Shown: positions 23,469 through 35,162, counted from the stretch's first letter. The stretch: 64,000 nucleotides of DNA from Phaeosaccion multiseriatum (GCA_965112735.1 OZ218952.1:5642001-5706000); one strand, 5' to 3'. The notes: generated by a model from the sequence alone, not told the origin. Program-made: numbers and translations.

Positions 23469-24044
23469 GAGGAGGAGGGGCGTGAGGAGGGCGAGGGGGG
23501 CGTCGCCGCGAACAACGCGGGGGCAGGGGCGGAGGAGGAGGAAGCCCACCAGCCGGCGGAGGGTGTCGATTCGGAGACACAACGACAACAGAGCAGCACC
23601 GCCGAGAAGAGCGGTGAGGGCACAGCTCCTCCTCCTGGCGGAAATGCGACAGCGGCGGCCCTTCCCTCCTCCTTCTCCTCGCCTACACCTCTTTTCCCAT
23701 GGGGAGGGGGAGGAGGGTATGGGGGTGGTGGAGGTGGGGCGGCGGCGCAAGACTCTTGCACCACTGCCACGATGGCCACACAGGCCATGTTCCGGCGCCA
23801 GCTCAGCGCCATGCGGGCCAATCTGCACTCGCTGCGGAGTCGGAGGCAGGCAGGGCAAGGCCACGGCCAGGTGTCTGCTGTGCCCTACGAGTATACGAGC
23901 TTGGCCGGTGCGAAGGACTACATTCAATCGTCCCGAGCCGCACACTCGCGGCCAATGGATATGGCGGAGGCGTTCAGCAGGCTCGACCCTTCGCTGAGCA
24001 GAGAGCAGGCGCAGGCTGCTGCAGCCAGGGCAGCTGAGAGGTAG
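19654..24044 (+). CDS. Large disordered protein with a DUF4614 (C19orf44)-like C-terminus
   Basis: Exons 19654-19697 (optional 5' exon), 19798-20297, 20452-22402 and 22714-24044 are in frame; from Met 19809 the product is about 1257 residues. Most of it is acidic and Gly/Ser-rich, with runs of Gly, Asp, Asn, Pro and about 22 Gln (CAG repeat at 23397-23464). The conserved-looking parts are VRSCSTQIHGNHAAVQTEV, spanning the last intron, and the C-terminus, with a short helix (YLQMLAEAHAETLRVKRQLE) and YEYTSLAGAKDYIQSSR followed by RPMDMAEAF. This last block resembles the end of the DUF4614 domain of human C19orf44, where YHTLEETKEYI is followed by a conserved Pro-Met-Glu segment. That assignment is from memory of the family pattern and is tentative. 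The function of DUF4614 is unknown. Confidence 0.65.
23397..23464 (+). repeat. CAG trinucleotide run coding poly-Gln
   Basis: About 22 uninterrupted CAG codons follow a short His run within the DUF4614-like gene, then give way to GAG repeats. Confidence 0.95.
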
Positions 24045-24381
24045 TAGATGGCAGCTGCTGTCCATCGACGCCGAAGAGTACGAAGTACATATCAAATCAT
24101 GTATTACATCATGAGCAAATTGTTACTAGGCAGGTTCACTGCCTTGACATGTCGAGAAGGAGCCTCAGTTCCCAGGTGGTTGCAAAAATGCTCTCTCTTC
24201 TCTCTGCTCCTCTGCTCCGTCCACCGAGTTTTGAGATGCAGAGCGCCTCCCGCACGTGAAGAAAAGAACACCTGTCCCCCCAAAGTGAGCATCGGAAGCA
24301 GCGAGTAGTGCCCCTGACGCTAGCAATGGGAGCGAAGACCGTCCTGCGTCAATGTATGTATGTACAATGCGACACATGCGC
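24045..24381. other. Intergenic region between convergent genes
   Basis: Short unstructured spacer. Nothing recognised. Confidence 0.6.
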
Positions 24382-24783
24382 TCATCTTTCCCAGGGTGAC
24401 TTTGTCTTTGGTTTCTTCTTCACGGCCACTTCCTGTGTCTTCTCCTTCTTCTCCTCATACTTGCCGAGCTGAAACCTTGGGTGGTTATACGCGTCGGAAG
24501 TAGACACCACTGTCCGCAGTTTGTCCTTTCCTGGGAAGCGCAGGACGTATGTGGCCTGTCCATTGCTCCAAACCTGCATCCCCAGCAGCTGGCGAAGCGC
24601 ACCTTTCTTCACCCTTGACCTCCTCCCGCGCCCCAGATGAAGCTCGACTGATGCCTCTCCCTTGCATAGGCCATATCCATCCCATCCTCTTCCTTGCATA
24701 GCCCTCAACGAAGCAGGTGCCACTACCCCACCTTTCGGGCATCGGCACACCAGCTGAGCCGCTGCTCTCTCCAGCACAGACAT
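24382..24783 (-). CDS. Small basic hypothetical protein, 133 residues
   Basis: A single open frame starts at ATG 24783 (MSVLERAAAQLVCRC). The middle, VKKGALRQLLGMQVWSNGQA followed by TYVLRFPG, reads like a folded beta-rich segment. The C-terminus is a Lys/Glu-rich tail ending KSPWER. The Arg-containing, low-acid N-terminus would suit an organellar transit peptide, and small organellar ribosome-associated proteins look like this, but I cannot place it in a family. It lies divergently 207 bp from the secreted-protein gene, so a shared promoter region is likely. Confidence 0.5.
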   Translation of the reverse strand: MSVLERAAAQLVCRCPKGGVVAPASLRAMQGRGWDGYGLCKGEASVELHLGRGRRSRVKKGALRQLLGMQVWSNGQATYVLRFPGKDKLRTVVSTSDAYNHPRFQLGKYEEKKEKTQEVAVKKKPKTKSPWER

Positions 24784-24990
24784 TCCTTCCACCAAATAAG
24801 GATGGACAAATGGAAGGGCCCTGGCCCAAGCAATAATTCGTTGACTTGTGCATCATTCCTTTGTTCCCTTTTGGCGCCTCCTCGGAAATCTTTTGACCAA
24901 CTCCATTTTTTGGTCTTCCAAACCTGGGCACAAACAACGTGTGCGCATTTATTTCCGCAGCAGCCAACTGCTGCACACACAAAGCACACA

Positions 24991-27072
24991 ATGACATCTG
25001 CAATGACCATGCTGCTGATGCTGTGCACCGGCTCTCTGCTTGCGCCGCAGGTGAGTAAGCTAATCTATCTCCGCCTTTTAGTTTCGGCCCTCTTCCCATT
25101 ATGCACCTTCCCCCAAGGAATTTCTGTTCTTGCCACGAAGGATGGAGACTCTCTTGCCGTCTTGCCTCCTTGTCTCATCAGCTGTCTGCTGGGTACTGCC
25201 AGTGGGGGCGGGGCGGCCTCGCTCGCTGCCCCCTTCTTGGCTGGTGCTCCAAAACCTCACCCCCTGTGCTTTGCCTGCCTTCGCACTCCTCTCTTGACGT
25301 TTTTCTCTCTCTCTTCAGCTCGCCTCGGCTGCTGGGGGTGTACATGAACAACGAGCTCTGCAGGAAGGAGCACTGGACTGCTCTGCACGCTGTCTGGACA
25401 TCAATCCCGCTGAGCCCTGCTTTGAGGATGCGTCGTGTGCGGGTGGGGGTGAGTAGTAGTAGGCATGTCGGCTCTTCTTTTAATAGAGGGGGGGGGGGGG
25501 GTGAAGGAACTGCCACCATTCAGCAATGCTCTCCCAGCGGTTCCTCGTTTACGCAGTAGTAGCTCCTAACAACCTTATTACCACAACCTGTTCTCGGCGC
25601 TCCTACCGCCCGCTGTTGACTGCTCTCCTCTCAGGCATCGGATGCAACGCTGCTGGTCTCGATCAAGCCTGCCGCTTCTGCTCCTTCGGGAGCTATGAGC
25701 CGTGCCCAGACGACTCATCCTCAACCGACCCTCCGACGTCTAATACTCCGGTGCCCGACACACCCTTGCCGACAAGCTCCCCAAGCACTACAGGAGGGCT
25801 CGATTCCTGCTCCGTCCGTTGCCTGGAAATCAATGCTTCTGAAACTTGCTTTCTCGACTCTTCGTGCCTGGACTGTACCAGCGACCCTAGCTCTTGTAAG
25901 TAGGAGAATTGTCAACTCTCCGCTCCGCTCCCCTGTCCTACTGTTCTCGCCCCACCACCAACCACCTCTCCTCGCCGAGTAGCTGTTCACCATCCTGACC
26001 CTCCTCCCTCCTCCCTCCCTCCTCTGCCACATCCTCCCGCCTCCTTCTCTCCTCTCCAAATGCGCCATAGGCAACGGATGCAACGCTGCTGGTCTCGGCC
26101 AGACTTGCCGCTTTTGCTCCTTCGGCCCCTATGACCCGTGCCCAGACGACTCATCTTCGGGTGACACCCCGACACCTAGTACTCCAGTGCCCAACACACC
26201 CACCACACCTCCTTCTCCTGCTGCACCGGCGCTCGATACGTACCCGCAGTGGCGCGAGGAAGTTGGGTACTGGCTGGGAGAGTACACCTTGTCCGGAGCT
26301 GACGGCGCTCCTTTCGAGTCGCCCAATTTCAACTACCCTTACGATTCCTACAAGGGATTCATCACTGGAAGCATCGCAGGGTACGTGCGGATTTCGTGTG
26401 TTGGGCTTGCTTGTTTTGTTCAATGGCAGATGTGTGTGTGGGTGGTGTGGGTGGTGTGGGTGCCCAAGCCTCTGGCTCTAACACAAGCTCTGTGTCCTTT
26501 GCTTGTTTTCATCCACCACCAGGCTGGCCTATCGTCAGCGGAACGTCTTTCTCTACCCACCTCAAACAGAAGAAGTTTGCGCTCAAGACTCATCAGTTAC
26601 CGGTGAAGGCACTTGCGGAGAGAATGGAAACTCTCGCATCTTCAGCGCCGACCAATCGGCCAGCGATGAAGACAGGGATGGCAGTCTAAGTGGGGCGCTC
26701 TTCGGAGGCGCCATTACAACCAAGACGACGCTTGTAGGAGACGATAATGCTCTCCTCTACCAAGTCTATGCTGGCGAGGACCTCATTCAGTCACAGCTGA
26801 CGACGCTCACCACGGAGGAAGAAGGCGCTCAGCCTCGCCGAACGCGTACTGCACAGTCTTTTACTGCCGGTGTGCCCACATCAGCAAGCTTTTATCGGGA
26901 GCGGCGTGTGTCTGAAACGGAGTTCTACGAGGAGCTCCGACAGACCCTGCTGGACTACAACATCCTCACCAGTGACGCTTGCACGACGGATGGGTTTGGG
27001 GGGGGGCCGACTGGCTATTCCGGCGGGTTTGAGGACTGCCAGACGCACCTGGAGGAAAGCTTTTCCCTTTAG
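24991..27072 (+). CDS. Secreted cysteine-rich repeat protein, 5 exons
   Basis: Exon 1 (24991-25050) encodes exactly one signal peptide (TMLLMLCTGSLLAPQ core). Exons 25319-25448, 25635-25895, 26071-26380 and 26523-27072 follow in frame, for about 436 residues. Exons 2-3 and 3-4 each build a module: CLDINPAEPCFEDASC or CLEINASETCFLDSSC, then GCNAAGL..C.FCSFG..PCPDD, separated by Thr/Pro/Ser-rich linkers that look like O-glycosylation sites. The C-terminal half (YPQWREEVGYWLGEYTLSGA, then SWPYD-like NYPYDSYKGFITG and AYRQRNVFLYPP) is a globular domain with no known function that I can name. The protein probably acts at the cell surface or in the cell wall. The modules are nearly co-extensive with exons, suggesting exon duplication. 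Confidence 0.75.
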
Positions 27073-27703
27073 CTGGCTGAGTGCTGATGCGTAGCAAAAT
27101 TTACCGCTCTCTCACATGCAAACAACATCGGGCTGTCACATAGGAGAGGGCACTCACCAACCCATAGGAAAGGGGAACTTCAAGATTAAAAGGAATCACC
27201 TAAGAAACTGAAAGTGTGATTGTGAGTGTGTGTGTGGCTGTGTGTGAAAGGGAATTCGTATATATTACATCCTTAAGTGCCATCTATGATTGCCAAAGAG
27301 GAAAGTCTCACCGCCCCGGAAATCTCCCCCCCCCCCAATCGTAGCCCTCTGACTCGTCAGTCCTCCCCATCGGAACAAAGTTGATACCAGCCAGGATTCT
27401 GTGGCGAATCGATCGTTCGTGTCGGGCCTGCTGGAGCGCCACGGTTGATGGAAGCATGTCCGGCGCCCCCGCCCCCCTAGTGAGATACACAACTGGCGAC
27501 GACTCCTGGAGCACCAACACGAATATACCGGCCCCTTCACAACGTTTGATCTTGAAGTATTAGATCAGAAAAATACCACCAGTAGGACACAAGTTCATCT
27601 CGGTGAACAGTAGAAGGAGGAGTGGGGTGCCAAAGCGTGGAGAGCCGAGAAAAAAAGAGGGAAACGGCATTTTTTTTTGAAGCGGGAAAAGGGTTGCGCA
27701 CCC
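27073..27703. other. Intergenic region with a possible minus-strand exon
   Basis: Besides the uncertain coding stretch listed separately (27308-27520, -), the region holds AT-rich short stretches and a (GT)n run near 27225. No RNA gene was recognised. Confidence 0.4.
27308..27520 (-). CDS. Possible small gene or orphan exon (uncertain)
   Basis: A minus-strand frame open back to about 27550 reads IFVLVLQESSPVVYLTRGAG, then PSTVALQQARHERSIRHRIL and AGINFVPMGRTDE, ending in a stop at 27308. The mix of residues looks more like protein than neighbouring frames. The first ATG would be within the stretch, so either the 5' part is a short exon (an ATG lies near 27601) or this is a remnant. I do not recognise a family. 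Confidence 0.3.
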   Translation of the reverse strand: MLVLQESSPVVYLTRGAGAPDMLPSTVALQQARHERSIRHRILAGINFVPMGRTDESEGYDWGGGRFPGR

Positions 27704-28160
27704 ATGAAGCTTCACAAGGGCGTAGGGAAGTACGTGAATCCAGCTCTCGGAGGTGGGGGGGTCAAAGGAAAGGCTCATTCGGCGGGTGAATGTACGACCA
27801 AAGGTAGCAGCAGCAAGAAGATGAAGAGAAGCAAGCCCAGAGCAAGCAGCACCGGCACGGAAAAAAAGAAGGGAAAGAAGAAAGCAACGGCTTCTGATGA
27901 TCAGGTATGTGCGTAGAAGCAGCATGGCAAAGTGTCTTTACGTGCAGATTTCCATTCCCTCCTCCCCATCGCCCTCTCAGCCGCCCCCACGCTGGGATGC
28001 CTGTGTACTACCGCAGGTTGCAGCGCAGTTGCAGACCTTGGCAAAGACCAAGAAGCAGATTGACCACGTCAATGCCAAATTCCAGCAACTCTTCCCCGAC
28101 GAGGAAAACGGGGCTTGCCAACTCGCCCTCTACCGCGTCGCCGTGTCGGACTTCCTATGA
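27704..28160 (+). CDS. Small lysine-rich hypothetical protein, 114 residues, 2 exons
   Basis: Exon 1 (27704-27904) and exon 2 (28017-28160) join in phase 0 (DDQ|VAAQLQTLAKTKKQIDHVNA). The N-terminal two-thirds is rich in Lys, Ser and Gly with KKMKRSKPR and KKKGKKK clusters that would serve as nuclear or nucleolar localisation signals. The C-terminal 45 residues form a predicted amphipathic helix plus FQQLFPDEENGACQLALYRV. Good donor (CAG|GTATGT) and acceptor (CCGCAG) sites support the model. The family was not recognised. Confidence 0.55.
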
Positions 28161-29034
28161 GTGATGTGACCGTTAACACACGAACGGCTTGCAATAGAAT
28201 AGCGGCATGCTGCCTCGGCTCTGCAGAAAAAGCACAGCCATGGCATGATGTACTCCTTGAGGATTTGGCACATAGGATGGCTTGGCCCCTTTTGCTGGAT
28301 TGGAAGGATGGAAGGAAGCCGAAGGAGTGATGGGAGGGTTGAAAGTGAGGACATCCCCACGGACCCCCAACCCAAGGCCGTCACGGGTCAACATGTCACA
28401 GCAGTGGAAGACCAGGCTTTCGAGACTGCTGCTCCCTGAGGACCCCCCAGATGAAGGTTGCCCGGTGCTTCTCCTGCGATGGGCATCGGCGGAGGGCAGG
28501 GTGTCAAGAAGTGTGTTGGCCACTGCCCTGCTACCTCTCCACTCCATGACCCCAAAGGAAGGCACTGTTAGAGAAGGAGCGATCCGTCCGGCTTACACCA
28601 ATGGGGCGTGCGTTGGAAACTTTTTGACGCTGGAATGAAGTATACGGCACCTCCCGCCTCCCCGCATACAAACAAGACCAGATCCTATTTTTGCACTCCC
28701 ACAAGATGGATCAATCATCTAATCAATTACTTGGGTCATTTTGTACAGTCCTACCCCAACCCCATGTCGTCCCCAGGGCCCACTCCAAGTCCAATTTGGA
28801 GTGGCCCTGCGCGATGGTGGCCGATGGCGGCAGATGGTGGCAGATGGCTCGCAAGGCTCAGCCTCACGTACCCCGTCCCCCACCCCTCGACATTCTCTCT
28901 GCGTTCCCCTCCCCTCCCCTCCCAAAAAAGTGTTAGCACGTCAGATAAAACGGTGTCCTTCCGAGGACGATCCACCACGGCCACTGAAGCCAAACAAAGT
29001 GGACGAATCTTGCCTCTGCCCCCGCTCCCACTTG
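28161..29034. other. Intergenic region; weak ORF at 28393-28638 (+)
   Basis: A plus-strand frame starting at ATG 28393 (MSQQWKTRLSRLLLPEDPPD) runs for 81 codons and has protein-like composition, but it has no family match that I know. A short tandem repeat of gatggtggc/gatggcggc units lies at 28810-28850, and a C-rich tract near 29085. Confidence 0.35.
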
Positions 29035-30977
29035 CTACTGCTGCTCCTCATTCTCCTGCCCTCCCGCCTCCCCTCTGGTCTGCCTCCCCCCCCCCCTGGG
29101 CTCCTGGTCGGTCAGCCCACCGTCCACGAGAACGGGAGGATGGGCGGCTTCCTCTGCTGCCTTGATGATTAGAGGCATGAGCACATCGTGATACGGAAAC
29201 CCCAACCCCCTTGCTCCTGCCGCCTCCCTCCCTCCCTCCCTCCGCCCTCGCCCCTGATAAGCGCGGGACCCTTGCTTGTGGCGCTTGTCCTTACCTCCCC
29301 CTCCCCCTCCCCCCGCCCCTGACCCTGCAGAGAGAGGCATGTCCACCATGAGAGCGGGCTCCACCAGCAGGGCCAGCGCAGCCTCGGACAGGCCCAAGCC
29401 GAGACTACGGATGACTAAAGTCAGCTTCTCTAAGGAGAGCACGCCTGTGCCTGTTTGAGGTAGGCGGAGGTAGGCAAGAGGCAGGCAAGCAAGCAGGGTA
29501 GTTGTGTATGTCAGTCATCAGCTCGGAGCTCAAAGCTCTGCAGATGGATTGGAGCCTGTGCCCCCCGTCTTTCCCACAGCCTTCACCACCGCCACCACCA
29601 CCACCACGACGAACCTTTGTTGCCATCCTCTCTGTCTCCGCTGCCGCTGCCCTTATTGCGCCCCTCCTCAAAGAAGCGAAACGCGTCGTACACTTCGGTG
29701 GGACAGAGCTGCTGCTGTTTCACCAACTGCTGCTGCTGCTGCTGCTGCTTCCCCTTTATCGCCAGCCCCTGTCCCTCCCTCTCCTCGAGACGTTTCAGCA
29801 CGAGGCGCTCCTTAAAGTAGAGCAGCACCTTCATCCCCATATCTCTCGCGAGCATGCCCACCACCATCTCCGCTGCCGCCGCCGCCTCAAAGCGCGAGTA
29901 CCCGCCCCCCACCAGGCACGACAGGGTGGTCATCCCGAAGCCGCTGCCGCTGTAGTCAGCCCCATGGCCGTCCACCAGGAAGATTACAGTCACCCTCGCC
30001 TCGCTGTGCACTTCAGCTAGCTTGAGCCAGGTGTGGCAGCCGGCCAGGTCCAGCCCCAGCCCGCCGAGAGTGCGCACGAGAGTGCGGATCAGCACCCCGT
30101 CTCCTCCTCCATCCCCACAGTCGGCGTCCGCAAAAGCAAAGGCCTCTCCATCCGCATCGTCGCCATCTGCATCATCACCATTCGTCATTCCGCCTAGCCT
30201 CGAGGAGGTGCCACCGCCGGAGCCAGCGCTGGGGTCTCCCCCGTCTGCCTCCGCGTCCCACTCCCCCCCCGGCAGCTGCAGATGGCGACTGCTGTCCTCC
30301 ACGAAGAAGCGCAGCCCCACCCCGACCTCCGACGTCTCGCGCGTTGGACTCAAGCCCGCGGGGAGGAGCACTCGGGCAAACCACCTCTTTCCCCCTCCAG
30401 GCCGGGTGTAGTCACGGGACGCATGGGAATCAGGATGGGTGCGCTTCCGCCGCTTCTCTCTTTGCTGCTCAAAGTAGCCGCCATTGCCATTAGCATAGCC
30501 ATTCCCACTGCCACTGATCAAATTACTGCTACTCCTTCCTGACGGCCCTGCTGCCGCAGCTCCACCTCCCTGGCTGATCTCCAGCGCCTGCAGCGACGGA
30601 GGCAGCAGACTGCTCATACCCTCCTCGTCGCCCTCGTCCCCCCCCTCCATCATACCCATCCCTAGGATGAGGCTATCATTCACGCCGAGCTCATACGCAT
30701 CACCACGGTCCTCCTCGTCCTCCTCGTCCTCCTCCCCCCCCTCAAAGCCAAACCCGTCCTCCTCGAGGCCCATCACTGCTTCGTCATGAGCCCTCCCCCC
30801 TCCCCGCCGCCGCCGCCGCCCTCGCTTGAGCGCCGCTTCGTCCAGCAAGAGGGAGGGGAGCAGGCCCTCCCCTCCCCCCAGGCCAGAGTATATGAGGGGT
30901 AGTACACCGAGCTCCACAGTGTCCAAGGCTGCCCAGCACGCGACGACGTGTGTAACCGTCCTATACCATTGTTCCAT
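29035..30977 (-). CDS. Hypothetical protein, 566 residues, 3 exons
   Basis: Exons 30977-29615, 29450-29295 and 29216-29035 share one frame. I do not recognise the family. The N-terminus (WYRTVTHVVACWAALDTVEL, then GVLPLIYSGLG) and a central block (CHTWLKLAEVHSEARVTVIF, LVDGHGADYSG, VGMLARDMGMKVLLYFKERL) look folded; so do VLSLEKLTLVIRSLGLGLSE and PYHDVLMPLIIKAAEEAAHP in exons 2-3. Between them are Gly/Asp/Glu-rich linkers and a Gln run. Exon 3 begins within a Gly-rich stretch and its acceptor (GGCGGCAG) was chosen because it restores the frame into the conserved-looking block. The repeat-rich GGGTA array lies just upstream of the start. Confidence 0.55.
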
Positions 30978-31009
30978 GACCAAAGAGCGAAAGAGAAAAC
31001 ATCCACGAT

Positions 31010-31165
31010 AGGGTAAGGTAGGGTGGGGTAGAGTGGGGTGGGGTAGGATAGGGTAGGGTAGGGCAGGGTAGGGTAGGGTAGGGTAGGGTAGGGTAGGGTG
31101 GGGTAGGATAGGATAGGGTGGGGTAGGGTAGGGTAGGGTAGGGTAGGGTAGGGTACGGTAGAGGG
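31010..31165 (+). repeat. GGGTA pentanucleotide array
   Basis: About thirty copies of gggta with gggtg, ggata and ggcag variants. It is immediately upstream (on the minus strand) of the 566-residue gene start. The unit resembles but is not the common TTAGGG telomere unit. Confidence 0.95.
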
Positions 31166-31362
31166 AGAGAGGGTTCAGTGTCAGTAGTAAGAGAGGTAGG
31201 CGAGACTACTTGACTTGCTTGGCCAACCATAGAAAGGCCTGCCATGTAAGCCAACACCCCTCCTGGTGTTGGCCCGAGGTCGGCTGCATGACCCTCCCTC
31301 CATGGTCGTCCAATGGCACTCGGGACAAAGCGCAAGCTGAAACTGTTTGTGAAACCGAAATC

Positions 31363-32556
31363 CTACCTAGGGATACGGAGCCGCGGAAACGCCCACGCCA
31401 GCTCAGGCGCCAACCAACGAAGCCGATTGGCCACCACAGGCTCGAAGGGCAGGCCCGAGCCAGGCCGGATGCTCGGCCTGCTGGCGCTCGGTCTGTTGCT
31501 GGCAGATTTCCTCGTGGAGGACGAGGTCGAGGCAGGCGAGCGGTGAGACTCATTAGCCTGATCCGTTGTGTACTTGGGGGCTTGTCTGCTTTCGGCCCAT
31601 GGACATAGAGACATGTAGGGGAAAGGGTGGCAGGGGATAGCAGGGGAGGCAGTGCTTGTTCACCAAAGCAATCACAACAGCGACAGAGTGGACAACAAAA
31701 GCACCAGACAGTCAGCGAAGAGCGAAGGGAATGAAAGCAAGCGCACTACCAGAAATCAAATAGTGGCGTTGGAAGCAATCCGTCCTGCTCTTTACATACA
31801 TGGGTCGGTTACGTCAAGCCAAGCCAGAAACCTCCTTACCCTTACCTGTTGCCTCCCTTTCGCCGCCGCTTCACCGCCGCTCCACTCGGCCTCTTCAGCC
31901 TGACCTGTCCCTCCTCCTCCTCTTCATCCTCCTCCTCCCCCACCTCCCCCACCTCCCCCTCCTCTTCCTCCTCTTCCTCTTCCTCCACCTCTTTCCTGTA
32001 CTTGCATGCCTCATCACCGCCCTCCCGTGCGTCCCACTCCGCCTCAGTCCATTCCCGATGTCCGTTCCGCCGCTCGCGGTGTGCCTTCTCCCTGTACTTG
32101 ACTCCACCGCCCCCTTCCGGCTGAGAACGGCCGTGGCTGCCTCTGTTACTACTCTGCCTCATTGCCAAGGCGAAGTTAGACCTTCTCTCCTTCTCCTGCT
32201 GCTGCTGCTGCTGCTGTATCAGCAACTGCTGCTCTTGTCTCTGCCCACTGTGGGCATGGCGCTGACGCACGGTAGCACTAGACAGCGATCCCACCCCCAT
32301 GACACCAGACAACGAGCCCACCCCCGTTCCTGCAGTGCCTCCTCCTCCTCCTCCTCCTCCTCCTCCTCCTCCTCCTCCTCCTCCTCCTCCTCCTCCTCCT
32401 CTTCCTGCTGCTGCTGCTGCTCGAGGAGATCCTCCTCCTCCTCCTCCTCCCTGCTGAGCTGGATAGCGCCGCTGACCAAGGATGGCTTGTTGGGGGGCAG
32501 AGGGTTGGTGAGGCGGAGTCTGGCGAAAGTGGCGGCCACTCTGCTGCTGCTTCTGC

Positions 32557-32592
<36 letters not shown>

Positions 32593-33564
32593 GGTTGCCA
32601 GGATTGAGGCCCAAACATGCCTGCCTGATTCACCTGAGGGGGGCTGTACATATGAGGAGCGTGGCGCCTCCGATCGGAGGTGACGGAGAGAGGAGGATGG
32701 TCGTTCAGCTGCTGCTGTGCTGTACGGTGCTGGTTCGAGGGGGCTTCCCGCTTTTCCGGCGCAGGCATGGTGGACGAAGGGGTCAGAGTCGAAGATCCCT
32801 CTGCCCCTTGTCCAGCTGCTGCTGCTGTTGTTCCTGCTGCTGCCGCTGCTGCCGCTGCTGCTGCTGCTGCCGCGGCCGCTGCTGCCGCCGCTCGACGTGC
32901 CCGTGGGTCTAGCGGCCTCTTGACTTTGGCCTTTCCGGATGACGTTGTCCCTACTCCCCCACCTGCTGCTGCCACCGGGCCTGGGCCGTTTTGATCCCTT
33001 CTGGTCACGAGTACACGTAAACAGATGAGATGTTGCGGCGAGGCGGTGAGTGAGGGTGGGGAGGAGAGTTGGGCAGGGACAGAGGGGATGGTGAGGGGGA
33101 CACACGCCCCCGCACTGGCGGTGTACCAACAACCACAAACAACCAAAGGAACGAAAAGTGCCAACAACCACAAACACCCAAAAGAAGAACGAAAAGTGCC
33201 AACAACCACAAACAACCAAAGAACAAAAGTGCGAAGAGAACAAAGGAACAACAGGCCTCAGAGCGAGAGGGAAGGAATGGATGCTCGCTTGCATCGGATC
33301 GAAGGCACGCACCTCACGTCATCAGCATCGCCTTGGCCTTCTTTCAGCCCGCCCGCCCCCGCCGCAGGCCCCGGCCCTCCCATGAAGGCCTCCCCCTCCC
33401 CCTCCCCCTTTATGGCAGCCCCGCGGCCGCTCCCACTCGCCACAGCCGCCGCCGCCGCCGCCAGAGCCGTCTTGGTCACCGCCCCTGTGGCGATTGCCGT
33501 CGCGGCAGCCAGCGATGGCATTACTTTCCGTTCGGGCTCAAAGGTTCCCTGCGGCTGCGGGTGT

Positions 33565-33600
<36 letters not shown>

Positions 33601-33701
33601 GGAAGATGCGGGGCGTAATTAATGGTCGCTGGCCCGGCGGCAGGGGAGAGTTGTGGAGGAGGTGGATGCGTCTGCTGTGGAGGGTGGTGGGGCTGATGAT
33701 G

Positions 33702-33749
<48 letters not shown>

Positions 33750-34842
33750 TTGTTGTTGTTGTTGCTGTTGCTGTTGCTGCTGAATGTGGTGCTGCTGGCC
33801 CTGTTGGTGTTGGTGCTGCTGCTGCTGCTGGTGTGGCTGCTGGTGCTGCTGGTGCTGGTGCTGCTGCTGCTGCTCGTGATGATGCTGCTGGTGGTGGGCG
33901 TGGTGGGGATGAGAAAACTCTTGCCGAGGCGCATGTGGGTGCTCTAGCTGCGGTGGCTGCTGCTGCGGATGTGGTGGTTGTACATGCTGCTGGTGATGAT
34001 AGACCAGCGGTCTTTCAGATGGCACAGCCTCCTGTGCCTGAAAGGGTTGTTGCATCAAGGGTTGTCCCTGCTGCTGCTGCTGGTGGTGTGGCTGGGGCTG
34101 GTGCTGTTGCTGGTGGTGGTGTTGGTGCTGCTGGTGCTGCTGGTGCTGCTGGTGCTGCTGGTGCTGGGGCTGATGCTGCTGGTGCTGGTGCTGGTGCCGG
34201 TGCTGCTGTAGCGGTGGTTGTGGATGTGGTGGTGGCTGCAGCTGTGGCTGTGGCTGTATGACCAACTGCTGTGGCTGTGGCTGTACGACCAGCTGCAGTG
34301 GCTGTGGCTGTGGCTGAGGCTGAGGTTGTGGCTGAGCCTTGACAGGGTCTTTGGTAGGAGCTTTCGCAGACTTGGCCGTTGCCGCAGAGCCACGCGGCCC
34401 CTGCCACTTGCTTGTTGAGCGAGGGATTCCCTTCAGCTGCCGCCCGCCATCCGCCCGAGGCTGCTTCGTGCGAGGAATGCCTACCAGAGGCTTCACGGCC
34501 ACTACCGGCACCGCAGGCACAACCTTGGGTGAGGGAGGGCCTGTGATGACCGTTCCGAGCTCTCCCCAGGACGTGCTCGGCTTCGCTGCCGCTGGCGGCG
34601 GCGGCGGTAGCGGGGGGGGCTGCGGCTCTGATGGCGGTGGAGCGTTTCCGAGTTGAGGGTGCTGCTGCTGCGCGGGGTTCTGGTGGTGCTGGAGATGCGG
34701 GTGATGCGGGTGAGGGTGGGGGGGCCGTGGATGGGGTGGGGTTTGCTGTTGCTGCTGCAGGTGCTGAGGATGCTGCGGATGCTGGGGGTGTTGTGGTGGG
34801 GCAAACTGCGCATGAGGAGGGACTTGGGGCCGCGCTTGCTCA

Positions 34843-34881
<39 letters not shown>

Positions 34882-35130
34882 TGGCCGTGCTGGGGGTTTG
34901 GGTGGTGGTGCGGATCGAGCTGGTGCTGGTTGGGTAAGGTTGGAGGCTGTGCGGTCTGCTGGTGGGGGTGGTGGTGGTGGTGTTGCTGATGGAACTCTTG
35001 GGGACGACCATGCACGTAGTGCTGCGGCTGCTGCTGCTGTTGTTCGGGAAGGTGCGGGGCGTAATTAATGCCCGCCACTCCTGCTGCAGGGGAAGCCTGC
35101 TGTGGAGGGTGGTGGCTCTGCTGGTGTTGG

Positions 35131-35162
<32 letters not shown>

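Noticed and set aside
29035-29295. Reading the third exon of the 566-residue gene from the acceptor at GCTTATCAG
   Set aside because: That acceptor puts the conserved-looking PYHDVLMPLIIKAAEE block out of frame with exon 2; the acceptor at GGCGGCAG keeps it.
31010-31165. Possible telomere or chromosome end
   Set aside because: The unit is a pentamer with variants, and genes continue on both sides, so it is an internal repeat.
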